Below, one piece after another: positions 34,299 through 42,908 of a DNA stretch of 64,000 bases; position 1 is the first letter of the stretch, and each line of letters begins with the position of its first letter. The DNA comes from Arthrobacter sp. Leaf141. GTDB lineage: Bacteria > Actinomycetota > Actinomycetes > Actinomycetales > Micrococcaceae. The stretch is taken from NCBI RefSeq assembly GCF_001424565.1, contig NZ_LMOL01000045.1, forward strand, positions 213 through 64,212. Direction: 5' to 3'. Position numbers and translations under genes: made by a program. A model generated the notes under the pieces. The model worked only from the letters and a program-made list of their open reading frames with translations, did no database searches and was not told where the DNA came from.

Positions 34299-35792
34299 TT
34301 AGAAGGTGGTGCTGAGTTTGCGGGTGACCTGGGCGAGGGACTCGTCGTCGCCCACGTTGCCGGCGAAGACGATGTACGGGATGCCCTTGGCGGGGCCGTC
34401 CACCGGTTCCCAGAGGGAGACGATGCCCGGCAGCATGGGGCCGCGGACGATCGCGTGGCGGATCTCAAGGCCGTGGGCTGCGACGTCCGAGGAGGTGATG
34501 CCGCCCTTGGCGATCACAAAGCGGGGCGGGAACGTCTTCAGGGTGCGGTTGACCACGGCCACGACGGCGGCGGAAACGGTGCGGGCGATCCGCAGGCTTT
34601 CGGCGGGGTCGTCCGTCCTGATCAGCAGGCGGCTGGTGTGGACAATGACGTCGCCGGTGTGGAGGGCTTCGACGACAGTCTCCACCGTGCTGTCGAGGTG
34701 TGCGGCGGCGTCCCCGCCCAGGAGCTTCTCGACGTCGATTTCCACGATGCGGGCAGAACTGTGCTGCTCCGTGAGGGCTTTGAGCTGCCGGGTGGTGACG
34801 CCCACGTGCGAGCCCACCACGATCAGGCCGCCGGCCCCGGAAGGGTTTTGGCCGGCAAAGGCTTCCCCGCCGCTGAGTTCCGCGCGGATCTCCTGGCCGA
34901 TCCGGGCCCTGCCGAACGGCGGGCCCACCCGGTACAGGAGTTTTTTGCCGCGGCGTTCGGCTGCGTCGAGGCCAAGGGCCAGGGCACGGAGGTCGTTCTC
35001 GGTGACGATGTCCGCCACGATGGGGGTGGAATCATTGGCGGCGTCGAGTGCGTCGGCGATGGCCGCTGCTGAGACTGCGGGGTCGTTGGCTGCTGCGCCG
35101 GCGCGGATGGTGTGCAGGTCCAGGACAATGACCGAGCCGGCGGGGAACCGGCCCTGCGACTTCTCCGCCACGTAGTCCTTCAGCACCGACGTGCTGAAGC
35201 CAAAGCTGGCATCCCTGGCGAACTCGGTATCGGAGACGGGAATGAGCGTACCTGCGGCCTCGCCCGTGCCGCGCATGTAGTGGACGCCGCCAATGGTGAT
35301 GCGGCCGGCGTCGGGAAAGGCGGGAACCAGGACCACGCCGTCCGTCGATTTCCCGCTGACGTTGGCCACGGTGGCGGCGATGACGTCAGGCTCCAGCGGG
35401 TAATGCCCTCGGAGGGTGGAGTCGCTGCGGCTGACGAACCCAAGCTGCAGGGCCGGCCCGGACTGCGGATCGGAGGCACCCGCGGCGGTGAGGGCGTTGC
35501 GGACCACTTCCTCGTTGCGTGCAGCGGCCTCGGCCGGGTCAAGGCTGCGGGTGTTGGTGAGGACGTAGACGGCCGGTTTGGCCTGCCCGAAAGCCCAGGC
35601 GAAGTCCGACACTTCCCAGCGGGTGAGCACGGGCAAATCTGCCACGGACTGCGTTCCGGTGGGATCGTCGTCGAGCACTACAAGCATCCGGGGCGCCCCG
35701 GCATTCGACTCGGCCACGGTCCTGGCCACCAGCGCGGCGGGGATCTCGAGTTCCGGCGGGTAGGCAGCCAGAACGTCAACTTCAAGCGTCAC
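34299..35792 (-). CDS. Four-carbon acid sugar kinase family protein (DUF1537)
   Basis: I start at the GTG at 35792, which has a CGGAG site 6 bases upstream; a longer frame would run through the operator region. The 497-residue protein has the N-terminal sugar-binding half (MLVVLDDDPTGTQSVADLPVLTRW; FVSRSDSTLRGHYPLE) and the C-terminal nucleotide half (PPRFVIAKGGITSSDVA; GPAKGIPYIVFAGNVGDDESL), as in OtnK/DtnK kinases. Such enzymes phosphorylate keto-tetronates or related acid sugars. It heads the operon and is divergent from the FCD regulator. Confidence 0.9.
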   Translation of the reverse strand: MTLEVDVLAAYPPELEIPAALVARTVAESNAGAPRMLVVLDDDPTGTQSVADLPVLTRWEVSDFAWAFGQAKPAVYVLTNTRSLDPAEAAARNEEVVRNALTAAGASDPQSGPALQLGFVSRSDSTLRGHYPLEPDVIAATVANVSGKSTDGVVLVPAFPDAGRITIGGVHYMRGTGEAAGTLIPVSDTEFARDASFGFSTSVLKDYVAEKSQGRFPAGSVIVLDLHTIRAGAAANDPAVSAAAIADALDAANDSTPIVADIVTENDLRALALGLDAAERRGKKLLYRVGPPFGRARIGQEIRAELSGGEAFAGQNPSGAGGLIVVGSHVGVTTRQLKALTEQHSSARIVEIDVEKLLGGDAAAHLDSTVETVVEALHTGDVIVHTSRLLIRTDDPAESLRIARTVSAAVVAVVNRTLKTFPPRFVIAKGGITSSDVAAHGLEIRHAIVRGPMLPGIVSLWEPVDGPAKGIPYIVFAGNVGDDESLAQVTRKLSTTF

Positions 35793-35848
35793 AATGCACT
35801 CCGTTGTGTAGTGATCCGGCACGGCGGATCCCGTTTTATCGACCTGTA

Positions 35849-35923
35849 AGATGTCTGACATCTAACATTTGAATGTTAGTGTGGCACAGGACATAAAAAC
35901 GCGCAAGTAGACTTGTCTGACAT
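35849..35923. promoter_or_regulatory. GntR/FCD operator cluster in the acid-sugar divergon
   Basis: Three elements lie between the divergent kinase and regulator genes. AGATGTC-T-GACATCT (35849-35863) is a perfect inverted repeat. CTAACATT-TG-AATGTTAG (35862-35879) is another, overlapping it by two bases. The 10-mer TGTCTGACAT inside the first (35852-35861) recurs at 35914-35923. The TTGTCTGACA core fits the TNGTNNNACNA-like sites of FadR-type regulators. The neighbouring FCD protein is the obvious ligand. Confidence 0.65.
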
Positions 35924-35962
35924 ACCGCGGGGCGTACGCCCACGGCAGCGATCGGGGGCAGC

Positions 35963-36667
35963 ATGGCCAGGAAGTCACTGGTTGGCGTAGTGGCGGACGA
36001 GTTGCTGGACCGTATCATCGGCGGCGAATTCCCACCGGGATCCACCGTCCCCGGCGAGCTGGAGCTCAGCGCCCGGCACGATGTCAGCCGGATGACCGTC
36101 CGCGAAGCCATGAAGACCCTTGAGGCGCAGCGCATCCTCAGCGTGGAGCGCGGCCGGGGGACGTTTGTTAATCCGCTGAACCGGTGGGCGTCGCTGGAAG
36201 CGGTGCTGCGGGCCGCCTCCGAGGGCAGGGACGAGGCCGAGTCCTCCATCCAGCTCATTGAACTGCGGCGGATGCTGGAAACGGGCGCCTGCGAATTGGC
36301 GGCGGGCCGGATCGCCGAGGCCGAGGTGGACTCGCTGTTCGCCTACATCACCGCCATGCGGGCCGCCCACCACGTCAACGATGTGGCCGCTTTTGTGGAG
36401 GCGGACCTGGCGTTCCACGACATCATCCTGCACGCCTCTGGCAACGTGTTTGTTTCGGTGCTGTTCGAGCCGCTGCACCGGGTACTGGAAAAGCGCCGGA
36501 CGGAGACATCAGCAGTGCCTGCCATCCAGGAGCATGCCATCGGGCACCACCAGAACATCGCCGAGGCCCTGCAGGCCCGGGATGCGCAGCGGGCCCGGGA
36601 GGCCATGGACGCCCACATGCAGCAGACCCTGGATGACCTGCGGAACCTGGTCCTCGGGTCCAGCTAG
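35963..36667 (+). CDS. FadR/GntR regulator with FCD domain
   Basis: The 234-residue protein has an N-terminal GntR winged helix (LDRIIGGEFPPGSTVPGELELSARHDVSRMTVREAMKTLEAQRI, then GRGTFVNP) and a C-terminal FCD helical bundle with metal-binding type His residues (FVEADLAFHDIILHASGN; EHAIGHHQNIAEALQARD). FCD regulators bind small organic acids. Being divergent from the DUF1537 operon with repeated operator-like sites between, it most likely controls that operon in response to an acid sugar. Confidence 0.9.
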   Translation: MARKSLVGVVADELLDRIIGGEFPPGSTVPGELELSARHDVSRMTVREAMKTLEAQRILSVERGRGTFVNPLNRWASLEAVLRAASEGRDEAESSIQLIELRRMLETGACELAAGRIAEAEVDSLFAYITAMRAAHHVNDVAAFVEADLAFHDIILHASGNVFVSVLFEPLHRVLEKRRTETSAVPAIQEHAIGHHQNIAEALQARDAQRAREAMDAHMQQTLDDLRNLVLGSS

Positions 36668-36671
36668 GGGC

Positions 36672-36703
36672 GGATCGGCCACGCGGGAGTCAGGCGCCGA
36701 TCC
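36672..36703. terminator. Possible stem between convergent genes
   Basis: GGATCGG (36672-36678) and CCGATCC (36697-36703) can pair over an 18-base loop just after the FCD regulator gene, facing the end of the LacI gene. It is weak evidence for termination. Confidence 0.3.
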
Positions 36704-36788
36704 CGTCGCCGGCCTGGTCCTGACCCGGCTGCGGGAGCTGGAGCTGGTCCGCTGGGACCGGCCTTTGATAGCTGGCCGGGTCGGCAGG

Positions 36789-37826
36789 TTACCGGGACGG
36801 CGGGGCCGTGGTTCCGCGGACCACCAGTTCGGTGGCTACCTCCAGGGCAGTGGGGGCCGCCGACACCGTGCCTTCGCGCTGCTCAGTCAGGATGCCCACC
36901 GCCATGGCTGCCATCTGCGCCAGCGGCTGCCGGACGGTAGTGAGCGGCGGGGAGGTCAGGGCGGCCTGGGCGATGTCGTCGAAACCAACAATGCTGAGGT
37001 CCCGGGGAACCAGCAGCGAGCGCTGGCCCGCGGCGTTCATCACGCCCAGCGCCTGCAGGTCGCTGCCGGTAAAGATGGCGGTGGGCGGCTCCGGCAGATC
37101 CAGCAGCTCGGCGCCCAGCCGCATGCCGGACTCGGTGCTGAAGTCGCCGTCGCGGACCAGTTCCGGCGCCACGGGCAGGCCGGCCTCGTGCAGCGCGGCC
37201 GCGTAGGCCGCGTACCGGGCGCGGCCGTGCCCCGGGCTGTGGTTCCGGCCGGTGATAATGCCCACCCGCCGGTGTCCCAGGGCCAGGAGGTGCCCAACGG
37301 CGGCCAGCGCGCCGGAGAACGACGCCGGGCTGACGCTGGGGATTGCCAGGCCTTCGGACCCCTCGGGGTCGATGGCCACGGCCGGGATGCGCAGGCTTCG
37401 CAGTGCTGTCACCAGGGGTGAACCCCGCCGCGGCGCGAGCAGCATCACGCCGTCCAACCGGTTCACGGAGGGCTCGCGCAGCTTCCGCCACCGCTCGGCG
37501 GTGGCGTGTTCGGCACGCGAATACGCCACCGCATAGCCCAGCCGGTCCGCGGCGGACTCCACCCCGGCCATGGTTTCCAGGACCCAGGGGGAATCGAAAT
37601 TGTTGACCACCAGCTGCAGCATGCCCGGCTGGGCTGCGGGGGTGTTGCGTTTGGAGTAGTCAAGGTCCGCCAGGGCCTGCTGGACCTTGGCCCGGGTGGC
37701 ATCGGAGACGTGGGTGCGGCCGTTAAGGACCTTGGAGACCGTAGGTACAGAAACTCCTGCGGCTGCCGCGACGTCTGCGATCTTGGGACGCGGGGTGGCG
37801 GTCAACGGGGCAGTCCTTGGGTTCAT
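36789..37826 (-). CDS. LacI-family regulator of the pectin/arabinan operon
   Basis: The ATG at 37826 gives 345 residues; the longer open frame runs into the upstream gene and is not needed. The HTH is PKIADVAAAAGVSVPTVSKVLNGRTHVSDATRAKV, followed by a periplasmic-binding-type sensor (DGVMLLAPRRGSPLVTALRSL; TAIFTGSDLQALGVMNAA; IVGFDDIAQAALTSPPLTTVRQPL). It is the last gene of the DUF6807-GH43-lacI operon, overlapping GH43 by 4 bases. It probably binds the paired GAAACTTTC sites in the divergent region at 40397-40547 and responds to an oligosaccharide. Confidence 0.88.
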   Translation of the reverse strand: MNPRTAPLTATPRPKIADVAAAAGVSVPTVSKVLNGRTHVSDATRAKVQQALADLDYSKRNTPAAQPGMLQLVVNNFDSPWVLETMAGVESAADRLGYAVAYSRAEHATAERWRKLREPSVNRLDGVMLLAPRRGSPLVTALRSLRIPAVAIDPEGSEGLAIPSVSPASFSGALAAVGHLLALGHRRVGIITGRNHSPGHGRARYAAYAAALHEAGLPVAPELVRDGDFSTESGMRLGAELLDLPEPPTAIFTGSDLQALGVMNAAGQRSLLVPRDLSIVGFDDIAQAALTSPPLTTVRQPLAQMAAMAVGILTEQREGTVSAAPTALEVATELVVRGTTAPPSR

Positions 37827-39403
37827 ATGGTGGCGGCAACGGCAAGCTGCGGGGCGGAGGCCCGGCGCACGGGCGCAGTATCCACCCGCACGGGTCCCAC
37901 GATAACACTGCCGCCTTCGGCCGAACCCAGGGGTGAGGTGGCGAAGATGCCCAGCTCGGCACCGATCCACTTGCCCTGCATCACGCTGAAGTTCCAGCCC
38001 TGGACTTCCCAGGGGTCTCCCGGGGCTGCCCGCCACGCGAAGGTGGACCGTGGCGAGCCGTCGGTCCTGATCTGCAGCTCAATCCGGGGACCTGCGAACT
38101 GCACGGCCCGGCCCAGGGATTCTTCCTGCGGCCCCTCCCCGCCGGTTCCCGCCCCCAACACAAAACCGTCTGCTGTCCGCACGATTCCCAGCCAGGCGTA
38201 CTTCTGGCCCAGGACCACCACACCCGCCCGGGTTCCAACAGGAACGTCCCGCAGTTCCAGCGATGTGGTGAACGTGGAAGGTGTGCCGGGAAGGATCTGG
38301 CCCAGGACGTTGGGCAGTTCACGCAGGTTGACCGGATCGTTGGCCTGCGGGCGGAGTACCAGCTGCCCGCCGCCGGGCGTCGCGGACCACGCCTCCCGCG
38401 GGTTGGCCTGCCAGTGCCACTGCTGGCCCAGCCACGGGGAAGCAAAGTCGTCGCTGCCCTCCGGCGCCACGTCCCGCGGTGAAGTACCCGCCGGGTACGG
38501 GTGGGTTGCTACCGGGGTTCCCGGTCCGCCGTCGGCCGCCTGCTCCCCCATCCACGGCCAGCCGTCCCCGTCCCAGCCCATGGGCTGGAGGTGGACCACC
38601 CGCCCGTAGGGGCCGCGGTCCTGGAAATGCACAAACCAGTCCTCGCCCAGCGGCGTGGTGACCCAGGCGCCCTGGTGCGGACCGTTGACCGCGGAAGCGC
38701 CCTGCTCCAGGACCCGGCGCTCCTCGTAGGGGCCAAACGGGGACCTGGACCGGAACACGGACTGCCAGCCGGTGGCCACTCCGCCGGCCGGGGCGAAGAT
38801 CCAGTACCAGCCGTCCCGCTTGTAGAACTTGGGCCCTTCCAGCGTGGTGAATCCCGGCAGGTCAGCCCCGTTGATGACGTGGGTGCCGTGGTCCAGGAGG
38901 CGGCTGGCGTCCGGGCTCATACGGTGCACGGTGAGCCTGTTTTTGACGCCGATCCGGCTGTGGGCCCAGCCATGGACCAGGTAGGCCTCGCCGTCGTCGT
39001 CCCACAGCGGGCACGGGTCAATCAGGCCCCGGCCGGGGTATAGGAGGTGCGGGGCGGACCAGGGACCCTCTGCCTTTTCGGCGCTGAGGACAAAGATGCC
39101 GTGATCGGGGTCCGGGTAGAAGATCCAGAACCGGCCCGCGTGGTGGCGGATGGCTGGGGCCCAGACGCCGCTGCCGTGCCGGACCAGGGAATAGTGGCTG
39201 GCCTGCGGCAGCTGCGCCAGGGCGTGGCCGGCGGGTTCCCAGTCCACGAGGTTCCGCGAGCGGAGCACCGGCAGTCCCGGGACCCGGTTGAAGCTTGAGG
39301 CAATGAGGTAGTACACGCCCCTGACCTGCACCACATCGGGGTCGGGCCAGTCAGCGTTGAGGATGGGGTTGCTGTAAACGGGGACGGCGTTCCGGGAAGT
39401 CAT
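37823..39403 (-). CDS. GH43 family glycoside hydrolase
   Basis: The 526-residue protein has a five-bladed propeller with the three GH43 acids: the base in NADWPDPDVV (Asp21), the pKa-tuning Asp in LIDPCPLWDDDGEAYLVHG, and the acid Glu in LEGPKFYKRDGWYW. A C-terminal beta-sandwich of about 200 residues follows (FASPWLGQQWHWQANPREAW; RAGVVVLGQKYAWLGI), as in beta-xylosidase/arabinofuranosidase types. No signal peptide, so it acts on imported oligosaccharides, likely arabinose-, xylose- or galactose-decorated pectin fragments. It overlaps both neighbours by 4 bases. Confidence 0.9.
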   Translation of the reverse strand: MTSRNAVPVYSNPILNADWPDPDVVQVRGVYYLIASSFNRVPGLPVLRSRNLVDWEPAGHALAQLPQASHYSLVRHGSGVWAPAIRHHAGRFWIFYPDPDHGIFVLSAEKAEGPWSAPHLLYPGRGLIDPCPLWDDDGEAYLVHGWAHSRIGVKNRLTVHRMSPDASRLLDHGTHVINGADLPGFTTLEGPKFYKRDGWYWIFAPAGGVATGWQSVFRSRSPFGPYEERRVLEQGASAVNGPHQGAWVTTPLGEDWFVHFQDRGPYGRVVHLQPMGWDGDGWPWMGEQAADGGPGTPVATHPYPAGTSPRDVAPEGSDDFASPWLGQQWHWQANPREAWSATPGGGQLVLRPQANDPVNLRELPNVLGQILPGTPSTFTTSLELRDVPVGTRAGVVVLGQKYAWLGIVRTADGFVLGAGTGGEGPQEESLGRAVQFAGPRIELQIRTDGSPRSTFAWRAAPGDPWEVQGWNFSVMQGKWIGAELGIFATSPLGSAEGGSVIVGPVRVDTAPVRRASAPQLAVAATI

Positions 39404-40320
39404 GATGTCCTGTCGGGCTGGCGTTCGGGATGGAGTCCGGGGTGGTGCCGGAGGAGTTCAAGGGCCTGGCTGGCCGTGTGGAGGGTGCCGTCGTGGATGA
39501 CGGCGTGCAGGTCCTGGACCAGCGGGGTGTCGGCGTCCGCGGCGGCTTTGGCTGACCAGGCCACGGCCGGGCCGGCGCCGATGTAGCCCTCAGTCCTGAT
39601 GAACCAGGGCCGGATCAAGGCGGATTGCGCCAGCACCACGCTGACCGGTGCGCCGGCCACGGTGAGGCTGATGGCCAGCCACGGCGAGAGCGAACCATGC
39701 GCAGCTTCGGTTCCGGCCCCGTGGTCCGAGAGGACGGTGGGTGGTGTGCTGCTGGCGGAAAAGCGCCAGAAAATGCCGCCGTAGCCGGCACCGTTTCGTC
39801 CCTTGACGGCCGACGACGACACCTCCAGCCGCGGCACGGAACCTGCGGGGGTGAGGGCCGAGTCCACGGACAGGCACCACGTTCCGGGACTGGGGTGCGG
39901 GTACTGGTTGATCCTGCGGCGTTCCACGGCGAGTTCGTTCCCGTGCTCCGAAAGCCAAGTCAGCGCGCCCTCGAAGCCTGCAGCGTGGGGTGTATCCGGG
40001 TTGCCTGTCGCGCTGGTCCATCCTGGCGGGCTGGTTGCCGTCCAGCCGTCCGCACGCTGTGTCCCGTGGTTGGGCAGGATTTGGGGCCCGTTCGCGGCTG
40101 TGAAGGTTGAGCCGCCCCAAAAGTTGGTGCCGTTCAGGTCCGAGACGGCGATCGACAGTCCCAAGTGGTGGGCGTGGTCCGCCGGGGAAGCGTCGGTCAG
40201 TACGGTTCCGGCAAGCGACCGGATGGGGTGGAGGTAGGGCCGGGGCGAGCTGAGCGGCGGCAGCGCGCTGCCGCCGTTATGGGTTGCCAGGCCGGCAAGG
40301 CTTTCGCCGGGCAGGTCCAT
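39400..40320 (-). CDS. PmoA-family protein (DUF6807)
   Basis: A strong AAAGGAGG site precedes the ATG at 40320. The 306-residue protein has SPRPYLHPIRSLAGTVLTDASPADHAHHLGLSIAVSDLNGTNFWGG, the conserved His-rich start of the so-called PmoA/DUF6807 family, and later GTEAAHGSLSPWLAIS. Despite the name it has no relation to methane oxidation; family members occur in sugar catabolic operons and look like beta-sandwich sugar-binding or epimerase-like proteins. Its place as first gene of an operon with GH43 suggests a role on the released sugar. The function is unproven. Confidence 0.8.
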   Translation of the reverse strand: MDLPGESLAGLATHNGGSALPPLSSPRPYLHPIRSLAGTVLTDASPADHAHHLGLSIAVSDLNGTNFWGGSTFTAANGPQILPNHGTQRADGWTATSPPGWTSATGNPDTPHAAGFEGALTWLSEHGNELAVERRRINQYPHPSPGTWCLSVDSALTPAGSVPRLEVSSSAVKGRNGAGYGGIFWRFSASSTPPTVLSDHGAGTEAAHGSLSPWLAISLTVAGAPVSVVLAQSALIRPWFIRTEGYIGAGPAVAWSAKAAADADTPLVQDLHAVIHDGTLHTASQALELLRHHPGLHPERQPDRTS

Positions 40321-40396
40321 CGGGCCTCCTTTGGTTTGTGCATCCCGGATGTTTGAAACAGCCTAAAGACTCAGAAAGAAAACGGCAATAGCCCTA

Positions 40397-40405
40397 GAAA
40401 CTTTC
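40397..40405. promoter_or_regulatory. Operator-like site 1 (GAAACTTTC)
   Basis: GAAACTTTC, centred on C, lies 77 bases upstream of the DUF6807 start. It is identical in its core to the site at 40537-40545. A repressor bound here would control the leftward operon. Confidence 0.55.
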
Positions 40406-40439
40406 CGATATATGATTTCGGCTAGTTTGTTATGAAGTG

Positions 40440-40469
40440 TTGACAGTCACAGTCTTTCCTTGCTAGAAA
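40440..40469 (+). promoter_or_regulatory. Candidate promoter of the ABC transporter/pectinase operon
   Basis: A consensus TTGACA (40440-40445) and, 18 bases on, an extended -10 TGCTAGAAA (TAGAAA at 40464-40469) form a good promoter for the rightward genes. It lies between the two GAAACTTTC sites. Confidence 0.55.
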
Positions 40470-40534
40470 TCGTTTACCGGGAGTTTTGCACTCCGTACAC
40501 GCGGGTCTGAATCTCACTATGCAGCTCAATGCAT

Positions 40535-40547
40535 CAGAAACTTTCTG
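40535..40547. promoter_or_regulatory. Operator-like site 2 (CAGAAACTTTCTG)
   Basis: CAGAAACTTTCTG is a perfect 13-base palindrome with a single central base, about 65 bases downstream of the candidate -10 and just before the substrate-binding protein gene. With site 1 it brackets the promoter, as expected for a repressor of both divergent operons. Confidence 0.6.
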
Positions 40548-40600
40548 CTTTATATAAAATCCGCCTACAAGCAGGGGCAACCAACGAGAGGCGTCATTCA

Positions 40601-41905
40601 ATGAAGAAGGCAACCACTGCGGGCATGCCCCGCCGGCTGTTCATCGGTGCGGCACTGACCGCTGCAGGGCTTGCACTCAGCGGCTGCGGGGGCGGCTCAT
40701 CCCCCTCGGCAGGCGGCAACGTGGAACTGAACTTCGTTTACTGGGGTGATTCCAACCGCGCCAAGATGACAGATGCCGCGCTGCGGATCTTCGAAGAGAA
40801 GAACCCCGGCATCACCGTCAAGAGCGAATACCAGGACAGCGGACCCTACGCGGACAAGCTGGCCACCCGTTTTGCCGGCGGTAATCCCCCGGATGTGCTG
40901 AACATGGCCAACCGGAGCCTGCTGGAATACGCGCAGCGGGGCACCCTGGCGGATGTTAAGTCCCTGGACGGCGTGAACCTGGACAAGGTGCCGCAGACCA
41001 TCCTGGGCCGCGGCGAGGTGGACGGCAAGCTCTATGGGGTTGCTACGGGCGTGACCACGATCGGCATGGTGGTGAACAAGGCGATCACGGATGAGGCCGG
41101 CGTCGCCATTCCGGATGACAAGACCTGGAGCTGGGAGGACTACGCAAAGTTCGCCACCGAGATAACGGAGAAAACCGGCGGCAAGGTCTACGGTGCCGGC
41201 TACGACGTTGCCACGGAAACCGGACCCATCCTCCTTGCCCGGCAGCGTGGCGAGGACTTTTACACCGAGGACAACAAACTCGGCGTAAGTGCTGAAACCA
41301 TCGAGAAGTGGTTCCAGTACAGCGTGGACCTGCGGACCGCCGGCGGCTATCCGCCTGCCGGATTCTTTGAGCAGATCGGTGGATCCCCGGCGCAGTCCTA
41401 TCTGGCCAAGGGCACCGTCGCCTCACAGATTATTCCCATCAACAACTTCAAGGCCTACAACGAAGCCGCCGGCGGCAAGGTGGTGCTGTTACGTATGCCC
41501 GGTGAAACCACTGAGGAACGCCGCGGATATTCTGCTGATCCCAGCATGCTGTGGTCCGTCGCAGCCAAGTCCAAGCACCCCGAGGAAGCAGCCAAGCTCC
41601 TGGACTTCCTCATCAACGATGCCGAAGGCGCTGCGCAGACCCTGACCCAGCGCGGCGTGCCCATCAACCCGGACGTCGCCGACTCCATCAAGTCACAGCT
41701 TGGTCCGGATGACACCGCGTTTGTGGACCTCGTCGCAGCCATCCAGGAAGACGAGCTGCCCGCAGCATATGTCTACCCGAAGGGCGCCAGTGTTGTGGCG
41801 GACACCCTGAAGCAGCTCGCCACCGAAGTCGAATTCGGCCGCGTCACGCCGGCCGACGCTGCCAAAACCTTCATCGAGAAGAGCAATGCAGCGATCAACA
41901 AGTAA
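40601..41905 (+). CDS. Sugar ABC transporter substrate-binding lipoprotein (system 1)
   Basis: Starting at the ATG at 40601, the 434-residue protein has a basic n-region with RR, a hydrophobic stretch and the lipobox LALSGC with Cys29, so it is anchored outside the membrane. The mature part is an ABC family 1 sugar-binding protein (NVELNFVYWGDSNRAKMTDAALRIFEEKNPGITV; KTWSWEDYAKFATEI). It would capture pectin-derived oligosaccharides made by the PL1-CE8 enzymes encoded downstream. Two permease genes follow; no ATPase gene is present, so a shared ATPase (MsiK type) is likely. Confidence 0.9.
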   Translation: MKKATTAGMPRRLFIGAALTAAGLALSGCGGGSSPSAGGNVELNFVYWGDSNRAKMTDAALRIFEEKNPGITVKSEYQDSGPYADKLATRFAGGNPPDVLNMANRSLLEYAQRGTLADVKSLDGVNLDKVPQTILGRGEVDGKLYGVATGVTTIGMVVNKAITDEAGVAIPDDKTWSWEDYAKFATEITEKTGGKVYGAGYDVATETGPILLARQRGEDFYTEDNKLGVSAETIEKWFQYSVDLRTAGGYPPAGFFEQIGGSPAQSYLAKGTVASQIIPINNFKAYNEAAGGKVVLLRMPGETTEERRGYSADPSMLWSVAAKSKHPEEAAKLLDFLINDAEGAAQTLTQRGVPINPDVADSIKSQLGPDDTAFVDLVAAIQEDELPAAYVYPKGASVVADTLKQLATEVEFGRVTPADAAKTFIEKSNAAINK

Positions 41906-41945
41906 TTCCGGTCCCTCTTCCGCGCCGCAGACAGGAGCCTGACGC

Positions 41946-42899
41946 ATGTCCGTGCTGACAAAAGCCGCCCCGGGCGCCGCCGCTGAACTTGCCACGGGCC
42001 ATCCCGGCAAGCGGCGGCGAAGCACCCCCCGCCGCCGGAACCAGCGGTCAGGTTACCTGTTCCTGCTGCCGTGGTTCCTCGGAATGCTGTTCACCATCAT
42101 TCCGTTCTTCGCGTCGCTGTACCTGGCGTTCACCGACTACAACCTCTTCACGGAACCGAACTTTGTGGGCCTGGCCAACTTCCAGGCCATGTTCGAGGAC
42201 CCCCGGCTGCTGCAGTCGCTGAAGGTCACCTTTATCTACACCTTTGTCTCGGTCCCGATCTCCCTGGCCGTGGCGCTGGGGGTGGCCCTGGTCCTGAACC
42301 GCGGCCTGCAGGGGCTGGCCATCTACCGCTCCGTCTACTACCTGCCGTCCCTGCTGGGCGGCAGCGTGGCCATCGTGATGCTGTGGCGCTACATCTTCGG
42401 CAACGACGGAATCGTCAACGGGTTCCTTGGCATCTTCGGCATCCAGGGTCCGGCCTGGGTCACGGACCCGGAATTCGCCCTCAGCACGCTGGTTGTCCTC
42501 AACGTCTGGACCTTCGGTTCACCCATGGTGATCTTCCTGGCCGGCCTGCGGCAGGTCCCCACTATGTACTACGAGGCGGCCTCGATCGACGGCGCGTCCC
42601 AGTGGCGGAAATTCCGCAGCATCACCATCCCGCTGATCAGCCCCATCATTTTCTTCAACCTGATCATGCAGCTGATCGGCTCGTTCCAGACCTTTACGCA
42701 GGGTTATGTGATGAGCGGCGGCACCGGCGGACCGGCGGACTCAACCCTGTTCTACAACCTGTACCTGTACCAGAAGGGCTTCACCGAATTCGAGATGGGC
42801 TATGCCTCCGCCATGGCCTGGCTCCTGCTGATGATCATCGCGATTTTCACCGCCATCAACTTCATCGCATCCAAGTTCTGGGTCTTCTACGACAATTAA
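41946..42899 (+). CDS. Sugar ABC transporter permease 1 (system 1)
   Basis: The 317-residue protein has six membrane helices after a basic cytoplasmic N-terminus and the EAA loop YYEAASIDGASQWRKFRSITIPLISP that contacts the ATPase. It is of the MalF type. An AGGAG site precedes the ATG. It forms a heterodimer with the next gene's product; the two genes are 9 bases apart. Confidence 0.93.
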   Translation: MSVLTKAAPGAAAELATGHPGKRRRSTPRRRNQRSGYLFLLPWFLGMLFTIIPFFASLYLAFTDYNLFTEPNFVGLANFQAMFEDPRLLQSLKVTFIYTFVSVPISLAVALGVALVLNRGLQGLAIYRSVYYLPSLLGGSVAIVMLWRYIFGNDGIVNGFLGIFGIQGPAWVTDPEFALSTLVVLNVWTFGSPMVIFLAGLRQVPTMYYEAASIDGASQWRKFRSITIPLISPIIFFNLIMQLIGSFQTFTQGYVMSGGTGGPADSTLFYNLYLYQKGFTEFEMGYASAMAWLLLMIIAIFTAINFIASKFWVFYDN

Positions 42900-42908
42900 G
42901 GCAACCCC

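Noticed and set aside
34306..35175. Open frame opposite the DUF1537 kinase
   Set aside because: It is low-complexity Ser/Thr/Arg-rich and antisense to a gene with clear conserved blocks.
39400..40320. Particulate methane monooxygenase subunit
   Set aside because: The family label PmoA is misleading; the protein is soluble, has no membrane helices and lies in a sugar operon without pmoB or pmoC.
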